DNA from: Acidobacteriota bacterium
GTDB taxonomy: Bacteria > Acidobacteriota > Terriglobia > Bryobacterales > Bryobacteraceae
Assembly: GCA_005808865.1 (NCBI GenBank)
Contig: SYKU01000311.1
Location: 1 to 35,268 of the forward strand
Reading direction: 5' to 3'
DNA length: 35,268 nucleotides
The translations under genes were made by a program, and so were the position numbers. The notes under the pieces are model-generated. The model saw only the letters and a program-made list of their open reading frames with translations. It was not told where the DNA came from and did no database searches. Positions 7,954 to 16,379 of this stretch are shown here, in pieces. How positions within the stretch are numbered: the first letter of the stretch is position 1; each line of letters opens with the position of its first letter.

Positions 7954-9342
7954 CTACTTCACTACTTCCACTTTTCCGAATTTTTCCAGGGATTTGCCGA
8001 TCTTCTCCGCGTCCCCTACAACCACAATCGCGGCTTTGCCCGGCGAAATGTACTTCGCCGCCGCGCGCTCGATCTGATCCGGCTCCACCGAGCGGAGCCG
8101 CGTGGTGTACGTTTCGAGGTAATCGTTTGGAAGGGCCATCGACTTCACGAGGTTCAGTTGTTCAATAAGACCGTTCTGGCTCTCAAGTCCCATGACGAAC
8201 CGTCCACTCATGTAGTTCTTCACGCTCGTGAGTTCCTCGGGCGAGACGCGCTCCTTGCCGATGGTTTCGAGTTCGCCCAGAAGATCCTTCATCGCCGGCT
8301 CAACGACCTCGTTCCTGACCTGCGTGACGGCGGTCAGGGCGCTCGATTCACGGCGTGCATCGACGTAACTGTGCACGCTATAGGCGTATCCCTTTTTCTC
8401 TCTAATATTGTTGAACAGACGCGACGACGCGCCGCCTCCGAGGATGGTTGTGCCCACGACCAGCGGGAGATATTCGGGACTCTGGCGGCTGATGGCGACC
8501 TGTCCAGCGCGAATATCCGCCTGCACGGAACCGGGCCGGTTGACCAGGACGACCTGACGCTTCGCTTCGGGAACGGCCGACGCCGGAGGATCGCTGATTT
8601 CCTTCCGCTGCCAGGAACCGAAATTGGCTTCGATCAGCTTTAATGTGGCTGCCCGGGAAGGAAGCTTGCCCAGAAGTATCAGTACGCCGTTGTTCGGCAC
8701 GATGCGCGCGTCGCGGAACGCCTTCACGGCGGAGCCGTCGAGCTTTTCAAGAGACGCCGCGGTCGGCGCGATGCGCGAATACGGATGGGAGCCGTAGAGT
8801 ACGGCGGCGAACTTCTCCTCGGCGAGGAACGCCGGTTCCGACTGTTGCTGCAAAAGGTTCTGTAGCCTGTTCTGCTTGCGCAACTCGACTTCGTCCTTCG
8901 GGAAGGCGGCGTTCCGCGCCACGTCCGCCACGAGTTCGACCAGCTTCGAGGAGTGCTCCGCGAGCGACCCGCCCGCAAGCACGAGTGTGTCGCCCGTCGA
9001 GCGGCCGTTGAGGGCGCCGCCAATCGATGCCAACTCTTCGGCGAGTTGCCGCGAGGTTCGCTTCGCGGTCCCCTCGGTCAGCAGTGCGGCCGTACTTTCC
9101 GCGAGACCCGGCAGGTCCTTTGGATCGAACTTCGATCCGGCCGCGAAGGTCAGCCGCACGCTGATCAGCGGAAAGCGCGGGTCTTCCACCAAAACAATGC
9201 CGAGTCCGTTCGTAAGCTTCGTTTCATACACAGGGGGCAGCTTGAAAGCGGGCAGCGGCTGCGTTTCGGGCGGCTTTGTGCGGTCGAGAGTTTGAGCGCT
9301 GAGCGCGGCTGCCGCGATTAGGACTACCAGAAAATGTCTCAC
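7954..9342 (-). CDS. M16-family peptidase-like protein without zinc site
   Basis: The 462-residue protein has a signal peptide at about 1-16 (MRHFLVVLIAAAALSAQ) and two M16 domains (KLTNGLGIVLVEDPRFPLISV; later GGGASSRLFNNIREKKGYAYSV, which is the second-domain signature). At the position of the zinc motif HxxEH it has LAESTAALL (80-88), so catalytic residues are absent. It overlaps the active partner gene at 9339 by 4 bases. Pairs of one catalytic and one non-catalytic M16 protein form heterodimers in other bacteria. I infer a secreted or periplasmic heterodimeric peptidase here. Confidence 0.9.
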   Translation of the reverse strand: MRHFLVVLIAAAALSAQTLDRTKPPETQPLPAFKLPPVYETKLTNGLGIVLVEDPRFPLISVRLTFAAGSKFDPKDLPGLAESTAALLTEGTAKRTSRQLAEELASIGGALNGRSTGDTLVLAGGSLAEHSSKLVELVADVARNAAFPKDEVELRKQNRLQNLLQQQSEPAFLAEEKFAAVLYGSHPYSRIAPTAASLEKLDGSAVKAFRDARIVPNNGVLILLGKLPSRAATLKLIEANFGSWQRKEISDPPASAVPEAKRQVVLVNRPGSVQADIRAGQVAISRQSPEYLPLVVGTTILGGGASSRLFNNIREKKGYAYSVHSYVDARRESSALTAVTQVRNEVVEPAMKDLLGELETIGKERVSPEELTSVKNYMSGRFVMGLESQNGLIEQLNLVKSMALPNDYLETYTTRLRSVEPDQIERAAAKYISPGKAAIVVVGDAEKIGKSLEKFGKVEVVK

Positions 9343-10688
9343 TTCTTTGCCTCCTTCGGCGCGGGCACGATCTCGAGTACGGAGCGCTTTTCAGGCGTAA
9401 GGTATTTTTTAGCGACGGCCTGAATCTGCTCCGGTGTTACGGCAGTGAAGAATCCGAGTTCGGTGTTGATCAACTCCGGCTTCCCATCGAACAGTTCGTA
9501 CTGAGCAAGCAGTTTTGCACGAGTGAGCGAGCTTTGCAGGGAGTTCAACCGCGAAGCCAGCAAGAACGTACGCGCACGTGTCAGTTCCTTCATATCGACG
9601 CCTTCTTTCTGGATTTTGGTGAATTCCTCCTGCGCCTGATCCGCAATCTGCCTGCCCGTGAAGTTTGGCTTGTGGATCAGAAACATGGCGTACACGTTCG
9701 GGTCTTTGTAATCCGAGGCGTCGCCGAACGGCCAGCCGAGGTTCGCCTCATAGCTGACAACCGACTGCTTGCCTTTTATCAGATTGAGTTGGAAGCGCGA
9801 ACTCTCCCCGCCCGTCATCAGGACATCGAGCATCGCCAGAGCATAGTAGTCGGCCGAGCGGCGTTTCGGCCCTGGATAGCCCGCGACGACACCCGGGACA
9901 TTGGCCAACGCGTCCTTATACACCTTCGATCCCGGGGCTGCGTCCGGCGGCTCCGAAAGGTCCGGGTGCTTCGGTTGGGGCTGCGACGGGATATCGCCGA
10001 AATAGGCCTGAATCAACTTCTTCACGGCCACGTTGTCAATGTCTCCCGAGAGCACGAGAATCGCGTTGTTCGGAGCATAGTAAGTCTTGAAGAACGTGGA
10101 AACGTCCTTCACCGACGCCGCGTTCAGGTCCTCATAAGAGCCAATCAGGGAATGAGAACTCTGCCAGTTTTTGAACGCAAGCTGCGGCCAGTGATCGACG
10201 ATCGCTGTCGCGTAGGGCTGATTGTCGAAGGACAGGCGCCGCTCCTGCTTCACGGCTTCCTTCTGGTTCGTGAGGTTCTCATCGGTGATGGCGAGCGAGC
10301 GCATTCGGTCGGATTCGAGCCACAGCCCGATCGCGACCTTGTTCGACGGCAGCACCTCGAAATAGTCGGTGTAGTCCTGATGAGTGGATCCGTTGAGGTT
10401 CCCCCCATTCGATTCGACCGTCTTGAAGTGAACGCCTTTCGGGGCGTTAGCCGAACCCTGGAACATCATGTGCTCAAACAGATGAGCGAAGCCGGTGCGC
10501 CCCTTCTCTTCGGAGCGCGCGCCCACGCCGTACATCAGGTAGACCGAGACCACGGGCACAGCTTTGTCCTGAGAAAGGATAACGCGCATGCCGTTCGAGA
10601 GCGTGTACTTTTCGACCGGCACTGAAACTTCGGCGCCGTTCAGGAACCGGGGGGCGAGGAGGAGCAGCGTGAAAAAGTGTGTTTTCAT
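9339..10688 (-). CDS. M16-family zinc metallopeptidase, catalytic subunit
   Basis: The 449-residue protein has an N-terminal signal peptide (residues 1-18). The inverted zinc motif HLFEH is at 69-73, with the distal Glu ligand probably at 149 (KQERR), 76 residues downstream, as in the M16B group. The second domain carries GGESSRFQLNLIKGKQSVVSY. It presumably degrades peptides or misfolded proteins in the periplasm together with its inactive partner, whose start overlaps this stop by 4 bases. The upstream gene is polX, 51 bases away. Confidence 0.93.
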   Translation of the reverse strand: MKTHFFTLLLLAPRFLNGAEVSVPVEKYTLSNGMRVILSQDKAVPVVSVYLMYGVGARSEEKGRTGFAHLFEHMMFQGSANAPKGVHFKTVESNGGNLNGSTHQDYTDYFEVLPSNKVAIGLWLESDRMRSLAITDENLTNQKEAVKQERRLSFDNQPYATAIVDHWPQLAFKNWQSSHSLIGSYEDLNAASVKDVSTFFKTYYAPNNAILVLSGDIDNVAVKKLIQAYFGDIPSQPQPKHPDLSEPPDAAPGSKVYKDALANVPGVVAGYPGPKRRSADYYALAMLDVLMTGGESSRFQLNLIKGKQSVVSYEANLGWPFGDASDYKDPNVYAMFLIHKPNFTGRQIADQAQEEFTKIQKEGVDMKELTRARTFLLASRLNSLQSSLTRAKLLAQYELFDGKPELINTELGFFTAVTPEQIQAVAKKYLTPEKRSVLEIVPAPKEAKK

Positions 10689-10739
10689 CGTTCTTACCAG
10701 TTACGGATGCGGGCGGCGGATGGTTCCAAGAAGAATCCT

Positions 10740-12491
10740 CTAGTTACGGCGAATGGCTGCCGCAAACCCATCGGCCGATCTTGTATTCAGCACGTCTTCA
10801 GGACCGAGCCACGCGCGCCGCGCCATGGCGACGCCGTAACGCATGTTTGCCAAGTGCTTCGGATGATGCGCGTCGGTCGAGATCACGAATTTTCCACCCA
10901 GTGCTTTCGCCGTGCGCGCCAGAGTTGCGTTCAGGTCGAGCCGCTCCGGACTCGCGTTGATCTCGAATAGCACGCCGCGCCTCACCGCCTCCGCGGCCAC
11001 GCGTTCGAAATCGAACGGAAACGGATCGCGGTGGAGAAGCAGCCTTCCGGTGGGATGCCCCAGAATCCGCAGATGAGGGCATTCGAGGGCGCGCAGCAGG
11101 CGGTCCGTCATCTCGGGCGCCTCCATATTCATGTGGCTGTGGACGCTGCCGATCACCCAGTCGAGTTCCGCAAGGGCGTCCCAGGCGATATCGAGCGTGC
11201 CGTCTTTCAGGATGTCGCATTCGAGGCCGGAGAAGACGCGGATGCCGAGATCCTCGCCGTCGCCATCGGGCGCAATGCCGGCATTGATCTCGCGGACGCG
11301 CCTGGCAAATGCAACGACGCGCGCCTCGTCCAGGCCGTTCATCATCGCCATCACTTTTGAGTGATCGGTGATAGCGATGTATTCGTAGCCGTGCGCGCGG
11401 GCTTCGTGAGCCATTTCTTCAAGAGACGCGCGGCCGTCGGTTTCGGTAGTGTGCATGTGGACGTCGCCGCGAATATTGGAAAGCTCGACGAGCCCGGGCA
11501 GGGTCCCCGCTTCCGCCGCTTCGATTTCGCCCTGATTTTCGCGCAATTCGGGCGGAATCCAACGCAGACCAAGCGCTTCGTAGACGCCCTCTTCGGTCTC
11601 GCCGGCAACTTTCGACTCGTCCGCGATCCGGAACAGTCCATACTCGCTCAGCTTGAAGCCCATGCGCACGGCGCGATTCCGCAGCGCGACGTTGTGCTCC
11701 TTGCTGCCCGTGAAGTATTGCAGCGCCGCACCGCGGCTCCCGGCGGGCAAAGCGCGCACATCCACTTGCAGGCCCTCGTGCCCAAAGCGGGCGCTCGCCT
11801 TGTTTTCGCCATGCCCCAGGACCTCCGCTACTCGCGGGTGCTTCACGAACCGTTCAAGGGCTTCGCCGGCCCCGCGTCCGGTAACAAGCAGATCCAGATC
11901 GCCAGCCGTCTCTCTGCCCCGGCGGAGGCTTCCGGCGGGCGTCACGCTCTCGATGCCGCCACCCTCCATGAGGTACGCCGTCAACTCCTGAGCCGTGCGG
12001 TCCGCGAAGCTGAGCAGGAACCGCCCGGCGCTCTTTCGATATTGTGTAATCGACCGCAGCACCTTTTCCTCAAGCTTCGCTCCCATCCGCGGCAGAAGGC
12101 GCAGCTTCTGGTCGAGACAAAGCCGCTCAAGTTCGTCGATGGTACTGACGCGGTAGTGTTCGAAAAGCAGGGCGATGCTCTTCGGCCCCAGACCCTGGAT
12201 CTTCAGGAAATCCAGCGTCGAAGCGGGGTACCTTGCGAGCAATTCGTCGCGCCGCTCGCACGAACCGCGCGCGACAAGTTCCTCAAGCACGAACGCCAGC
12301 CCTTTGCCGATGCCGGGAATATCGGTAATCTTGCGCGAAGGGTCTTTCAGAATCGCTTCGACGCGCTCCGGATAACCCTCGACGGCGGACGCGCCGTTAC
12401 GGTAGCTGCGGATGCGGAAGCCGTCCTCAGCGGCGATCTCCATCAGATCGGCCGTCTCGTTGAGGATGCGCGCAATTTCCTTGTTTTCCAT
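10740..12491 (-). CDS. polX: Bacterial family X DNA polymerase with PHP domain
   Basis: The 583-residue protein is full length. Two helix-hairpin-helix elements (DIPGIGKGL 57-65; IQGLGPKSI 98-106) precede the polymerase palm. There GDLDLLV supplies Asp198 and Asp200, and VDVRA supplies Asp244. A C-terminal PHP domain begins at DVHMHTTETDG (343-353) and continues with ITDHS, GLECDI, GSVHSH, GHPTG and ISTDAHH, all metal-ligand motifs. This enzyme fills short gaps and removes 3' nucleotides in base excision repair, with the PHP domain giving 3'-5' exonuclease. It is first in a minus-strand run with the M16 pair. Confidence 0.95.
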   Translation of the reverse strand: MENKEIARILNETADLMEIAAEDGFRIRSYRNGASAVEGYPERVEAILKDPSRKITDIPGIGKGLAFVLEELVARGSCERRDELLARYPASTLDFLKIQGLGPKSIALLFEHYRVSTIDELERLCLDQKLRLLPRMGAKLEEKVLRSITQYRKSAGRFLLSFADRTAQELTAYLMEGGGIESVTPAGSLRRGRETAGDLDLLVTGRGAGEALERFVKHPRVAEVLGHGENKASARFGHEGLQVDVRALPAGSRGAALQYFTGSKEHNVALRNRAVRMGFKLSEYGLFRIADESKVAGETEEGVYEALGLRWIPPELRENQGEIEAAEAGTLPGLVELSNIRGDVHMHTTETDGRASLEEMAHEARAHGYEYIAITDHSKVMAMMNGLDEARVVAFARRVREINAGIAPDGDGEDLGIRVFSGLECDILKDGTLDIAWDALAELDWVIGSVHSHMNMEAPEMTDRLLRALECPHLRILGHPTGRLLLHRDPFPFDFERVAAEAVRRGVLFEINASPERLDLNATLARTAKALGGKFVISTDAHHPKHLANMRYGVAMARRAWLGPEDVLNTRSADGFAAAIRRN

Positions 12492-12595
12492 CCTGGTTCC
12501 AGTTTCGCACGGCCAAGCGGGACGGGCCTCATGGCCGGCTGCGAGGCGTTCAATGAGGATGGACGCGGCTCCGGCGTGGGTAGAAGCTGCTGGTA

Positions 12596-12613
12596 TCCCG
12601 GCGAGGGCCGGGA
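12596..12613 (-). terminator. Stem-loop after the hypothetical gene
   Basis: TCCCGGC and GCCGGGA form a 7-bp stem with a 4-base loop, five bases past the stop of the 12618-13406 gene. There is no run of U after it, so a factor-independent terminator is only possible. Confidence 0.3.
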
Positions 12614-12617
12614 ATGG

Positions 12618-13406
12618 TCAAAGGAGCGTGGTTCCGGATGGCGCCGGCCTGCTCGCGGGCGGAATTTCGTCAGGTTCACGGTTCGCAGGGGCTTCGGCCG
12701 GGTGTTCGGAAATGGGATTAGCGTCGTTTCGTATATTTTGCTCGCGCTTGATCGGGCGGCTGAGCAGGACGGGCTTTTGGATGAGGGCTGTGTCAGACGG
12801 TCCCTTATTTTCCAACATGTTACCTCTGGCATCGGGAAGTGGGGCCGAAGGTGTGGGCTGGCCGGGAGACCGCCCGGAAGCAGGGTTTGGGGGTGCGGGG
12901 ACGTTCTGTGCCGGCTGGCTTTCGGCGACTGAAGCTGCTTCGAGACGGGCGTCCTCGCGCAGAAGCAGAAGGTTTTCCATGGCGCGCTGGAAATTCCGCT
13001 GGAGACGGGCCTCGTAACGGTGGACGAGGTTGAGCGCGGGCGAAAGGGAGAGATACGCGAAGGCTTTGGCGGTCCGCGAAGCGACGTTCGTTTCGCGCTC
13101 ACTGAGGACCTCGGATTGAACGATTTCCCGCTCGATGGACCAGGCGCGGCGGATGCGCCACCAGGAGGAGACCATTTCTTCGATGAGACCGGCTTCGATA
13201 CCGTCAGTGGGGAGGAAGCGCTCGAGGAATTGACGGTGGAGTTTGTCAAAATCTTCGGTGTCTTCGCCGTTGAGAAGGATGGATGAGGCGAGGAGACCAT
13301 GGCGGTAAGCGTTCCTGGCGGAACGCGCGATGCCGGCTGGGGTTTTCCGACCCTTGGCAAGAGCGCCGTTAGCACGGGCGGCTTTCAGTTTACGTTGAGA
13401 ACTCAT
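12618..13406 (-). CDS. Hypothetical protein (GA-rich basic N-terminus family)
   Basis: The 262-residue protein starts MSSQRKLKAARANGALAKG, then KTPAGIARSARNAYRHGLLA. This basic block recurs in many short acidobacterial proteins of unknown function ('ANGA.S.GPKTPEGKA.S..NA..HGL'). The middle (about 50-150) is predicted helical, with LIEEMVSSWWRIRRAW and LVHRYEARLQRNFQRAMENLL. The last ~110 residues are Pro/Ser/Ala-rich and probably disordered. ATG 13406 is chosen because it has GGAGG 12 bases upstream and the family block begins here; the frame is open to 13475. The ribosome-binding site is inside a perfect hairpin. Function unknown; binding of nucleic acid is a guess from the basic block. Confidence 0.7.
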   Translation of the reverse strand: MSSQRKLKAARANGALAKGRKTPAGIARSARNAYRHGLLASSILLNGEDTEDFDKLHRQFLERFLPTDGIEAGLIEEMVSSWWRIRRAWSIEREIVQSEVLSERETNVASRTAKAFAYLSLSPALNLVHRYEARLQRNFQRAMENLLLLREDARLEAASVAESQPAQNVPAPPNPASGRSPGQPTPSAPLPDARGNMLENKGPSDTALIQKPVLLSRPIKREQNIRNDANPISEHPAEAPANREPDEIPPASRPAPSGTTLL

Positions 13407-13416
13407 AGGTAGAGTT

Positions 13417-13447
13417 ACCCTCCGGGAACAGGGTACACCCGGAGGGT
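13417..13447 (-). promoter_or_regulatory. Perfect 10-bp hairpin covering the ribosome-binding site
   Basis: On the minus strand ACCCTCCGGG and CCCGGAGGGT pair perfectly around an 11-base loop. The 3' arm contains GGAGG, the Shine-Dalgarno of the gene starting at 13406, ten bases downstream of the arm. A hairpin in this place would block translation initiation unless it is opened. Confidence 0.6.
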
Positions 13448-13475
13448 GGGCGGATAGGGGTTTAGTAACGCCCAA

Positions 13476-13910
13476 ACGGAAGATTCGCGCTGCGATCCGA
13501 TGAGCGGAGAGGCGGTTTTGCGGGGGTGCGGAGGTGTGGGTCCTTTCCCGAGGCGAGGATAAAATCGTTTCCTAAACCTGTGACCGAAGAGTGGCGCGAT
13601 AGGGTGGCATGGGGTTCGCAGTGGTCAGTGAGTTTTTCGACGGGTTCGGTGGGTTGCGTTTACCTGGCGTCGCCAACCCGCATGTCTTCAACGCATTTTT
13701 GTTGGAATACGTTGGGGAACGCCGAGGGGAGCATGCGTCGCTGAGCGTCTCGATCACATTGATGGCTCTTCTACGCCCGGGCTACCTGGAGGGCCAGACC
13801 CACATGCTTACGACAAATCACTGCGTTAAATCGATGCCGGTTCTCGGCGGCTGCCCAAGAATATAGCGTGGAAAGGGAGGCTGTTTAGCGACCGGCCGCA
13901 ATATTGCGGA
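13476..13910. other. Intergenic stretch, no supported gene
   Basis: About 430 bases between two minus-strand genes. Short frames exist on both strands (for example 13572-13757 minus, 13609-13866 plus), but none shows a ribosome-binding site, a known motif or convincing composition. A 14-bp palindrome lies at its left-gene side, next to the stop of the nSTAND gene (13896-13909). Confidence 0.5.
13896..13909. repeat. Perfect 14-bp palindrome after the nSTAND-CHASE2 gene
   Basis: CCGCAATATTGCGG is its own reverse complement and begins one base past the TGA of the gene ending at 13911. There is no loop, so it is more like a protein-binding palindrome than a terminator, though it could act as part of a 3' end structure. 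Confidence 0.45.
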
Positions 13911-16379
13911 TCACAGCCCCCTTCTTTCCGACAAACCGCGAAACGCCCGGCGGAAAAGGTCGCCGGGGGCGACTGCTACGGAAAGGAGGAATACCATCGT
14001 AGCGGTTAGGCACAGCTGCCAGCACAAGAGCAGTTCGAGCAGGGGGAAGATCGAGCCGGAACGAAATGCCATCTGCGTCCCTGCGCCGATCGCGGTGACG
14101 ATCGCCGCCTGCACCAGCGCGGCTTTTCGAATGGCGAGAGATGCACCCAAGATCGTCAGGGCGGCCACTGCGATCAGGGCCGCGTAACGGGCCCACATCG
14201 GAGCCGGCAGCAGATAGTCGCCGTTCAGAAGCGTCGCCAGAGTGTTGGCATGAATCTCGACGCCGGCCGTCGTGAATTCAGAGTTGCCGATCCGGGTATA
14301 AAACGGTGTCCGCCAGCGATCTTCATTATAGTCCGGGCCCAGGAGCACGGCCTTGCCCTCGACCGACGATTTAAGCTTCGCGATGTTGCCTTCCCTGTAC
14401 GCGCCCAGAAAATCGCCCAGCGAGACGCGCGGAAAGGTGCCGGCGGGCCCGGCGAAGTTGATGGTGATCGCGCGATCGCGGGAAATCGGAACCGACCGTC
14501 CATTGAGCGTAAGCGTGCCGCGGTCGAGCGTGGCATCCGACCCGACGAATTTTTCCGCGACACGGAGGGCGAAAGCGCGCTCGAGCTGCATATCGCGCCC
14601 GTCGACGATGAGTTTCTGATTGCGGACAAAGCCGTCCCTGTCGACCATCAAATTGCTGTAAGCGGCCAGCCCCAGCGCTGCGGCGAGCATGTTGACGGGA
14701 ACCGGCCGCTCGGCGTGTTTCAGTAGCAATTCTGGCCTGTAAGCGATGATCGTGGGAATCCGCGCCGAAGCGACCGCTTCCGCCAGAATCTGATCGTGAT
14801 TGGGAAACCAATTCTCGACCGAAGTATCGAAGGCGACGTCGAACGCCAGCACCTTCGCCTGTCCTGCTGCAGCCGCGTGGATGGCCTCGGCATAGTAAGG
14901 ATGCCCAAACGCCCGAAGCTCCGGAAACGTATCCAGCGATTTCTGGTCGATCACCACCAGCACGATGTCCTTCACCGGATGCCTTCCCCGCAAAAAGAAT
15001 TGTGCGTCCTGCGCCCTCTGATTTAGGATCCAAACAACATTCGTGGTGAGCTGTGCCACGACCGCAAAAATAAGCCACAAAAGGGCCACGGAGCCCGACA
15101 CCACCAACGAACGTCGCGTCCAGCTCAGGTCGCGCAGACCGCGTTCGCGTTCCTGCCGCGCCTGCCGCTCCCCGCGGCTCGCGCGTGCCACCTGAGTCAG
15201 GACGTCGTGGGTCAATTCCAAGTGCGGAAGCCCTAACCGTTCCTCGGCGCGAAGCACCCGCCGGTCCACCAGGACTTCCATATCGCCGCGCAGGCCTTCA
15301 TGCGCCGCGGCATCCATTGCCACCGTAGTTCGGAAGCCATCCGAAGTCAGCAACCGGTCCTCCACGAAAGCCCGGGCCTGCGGCTGGAGACCCTGGAACG
15401 ACCGTTCGTAAAAGTCTTTCAAAATGTCGGCGGCGGCATTGTTCACCAGGTCCACCTGGATCGTTTCCTGTTTCTCTACCAGCCTGCGCGTATTCAACTC
15501 CCGGCACATCAGGCTGAGCAGCGCTGGATCAATGGACACTTGTTTCAGAGGAATCCGGGCGCCGGCCGAGGCGACCTTGCGCACGATTTGTTCCGCCACC
15601 GCATCACTTACGATTCCACGCGCGGGTTTCAGCACCGGGCCCAGCGCCTGTTGGCCGTCCATTCTCGTCAGCGCGAACCGGTTGTGCATCACCGACGGCA
15701 TCGTCCTTCGCAGGCTATCCAAACGGGAAACAAAATCCTCACGCAGTGAGATCAGCACTCTGTAATGCTGTTCCCCGGCGTCGAATCCCAGTTTCTCGCC
15801 CGTGCGCTCGACGCGCGCACGAACCGTTTCCGGAATGTAGTTCTCGATCAACTCGGACAACTCACGCACCAGCTCATTCGTTCCGGCGTGATTGTGGCCC
15901 AGGGTGAAGATCTCTTCGAACTGATCGAATAGGACTACTGGCGTAATCGGGTTGTTGCGCCTGTCCCAAAGGACTGCTCTGTGGAAGTATTCCCAGAGCG
16001 TTTCCCGGGCGGCGTGATCCGCGGGGCAGGAAGTATCCTCTATTGCGTAATCCCGCAAGGCCTCGGCCATAGCAGCGCGGACCTGGCTCACGAGGGTCGC
16101 TTGGTTACCAGAGTAATCGATCCGTACAATCACTGGCAAAAAGTGATCCGCCCGCAATTTCGGAGACAACCCTGCTTGCAGGAGCGACGTTTTCCCGGTG
16201 CCGGAAGGTCCGAACACAACCGTCAGCGTTTCGCGGCGGAGCATCCGCAGCAGTTCGTCCGTCTCCGCTTCGCGACCATAAAACAACTCGGCCTCAGTCT
16301 CCGTATAGGATGCGAGACCGAGCCAGGGCTCCCGTCGCCGATCCACCGGCACATCGACGAGGGTGCCGCCTGCGTTCAT
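13911..16379 (-). CDS. nSTAND NTPase with transmembrane CHASE2 sensor domain
   Basis: The protein has 822 residues. FYGREAETDELL (33-44) leads into Walker A GPSGTGKTS (57-65) and Walker B VVLFDQFEE (148-156), the nSTAND1 pattern. A winged-helix end motif HLELTHDVLTQV lies at 386-397. A transmembrane segment follows at about 424-446, then a CHASE2 domain at about 450-720 (DIVLVVIDQKSLDTFPELRAFG, AKVLAFDVAFD, INFAGPAG). Two or three more membrane segments at about 729-804 finish the protein, with a short basic tail. CHASE2 is an extracytoplasmic sensing domain. No enzymatic effector domain is present. The start overlaps the stop of the SIR2/TIR gene by 4 bases. STAND proteins oligomerise on ligand binding, so I infer that this is the sensor/switch for the SIR2-TIR protein. 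Confidence 0.88.
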   Translation of the reverse strand: MNAGGTLVDVPVDRRREPWLGLASYTETEAELFYGREAETDELLRMLRRETLTVVFGPSGTGKTSLLQAGLSPKLRADHFLPVIVRIDYSGNQATLVSQVRAAMAEALRDYAIEDTSCPADHAARETLWEYFHRAVLWDRRNNPITPVVLFDQFEEIFTLGHNHAGTNELVRELSELIENYIPETVRARVERTGEKLGFDAGEQHYRVLISLREDFVSRLDSLRRTMPSVMHNRFALTRMDGQQALGPVLKPARGIVSDAVAEQIVRKVASAGARIPLKQVSIDPALLSLMCRELNTRRLVEKQETIQVDLVNNAAADILKDFYERSFQGLQPQARAFVEDRLLTSDGFRTTVAMDAAAHEGLRGDMEVLVDRRVLRAEERLGLPHLELTHDVLTQVARASRGERQARQERERGLRDLSWTRRSLVVSGSVALLWLIFAVVAQLTTNVVWILNQRAQDAQFFLRGRHPVKDIVLVVIDQKSLDTFPELRAFGHPYYAEAIHAAAAGQAKVLAFDVAFDTSVENWFPNHDQILAEAVASARIPTIIAYRPELLLKHAERPVPVNMLAAALGLAAYSNLMVDRDGFVRNQKLIVDGRDMQLERAFALRVAEKFVGSDATLDRGTLTLNGRSVPISRDRAITINFAGPAGTFPRVSLGDFLGAYREGNIAKLKSSVEGKAVLLGPDYNEDRWRTPFYTRIGNSEFTTAGVEIHANTLATLLNGDYLLPAPMWARYAALIAVAALTILGASLAIRKAALVQAAIVTAIGAGTQMAFRSGSIFPLLELLLCWQLCLTATMVFLLSVAVAPGDLFRRAFRGLSERRGL

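Noticed and set aside
9534-10625. Plus-strand open frame of 363 residues opposite the M16 peptidase
   Set aside because: Shadow of a well-supported peptidase gene; Arg/His-rich composition typical of an antisense frame.
11361-12932. Long plus-strand open frame (523 residues) opposite polX
   Set aside because: It is the antisense shadow of polX in a GC-rich genome; no motif, no ribosome-binding site, and polX on the other strand is certain.
13572-13757. Short minus-strand frame (61 residues)
   Set aside because: No ribosome-binding site, no family resemblance, and composition not convincing.
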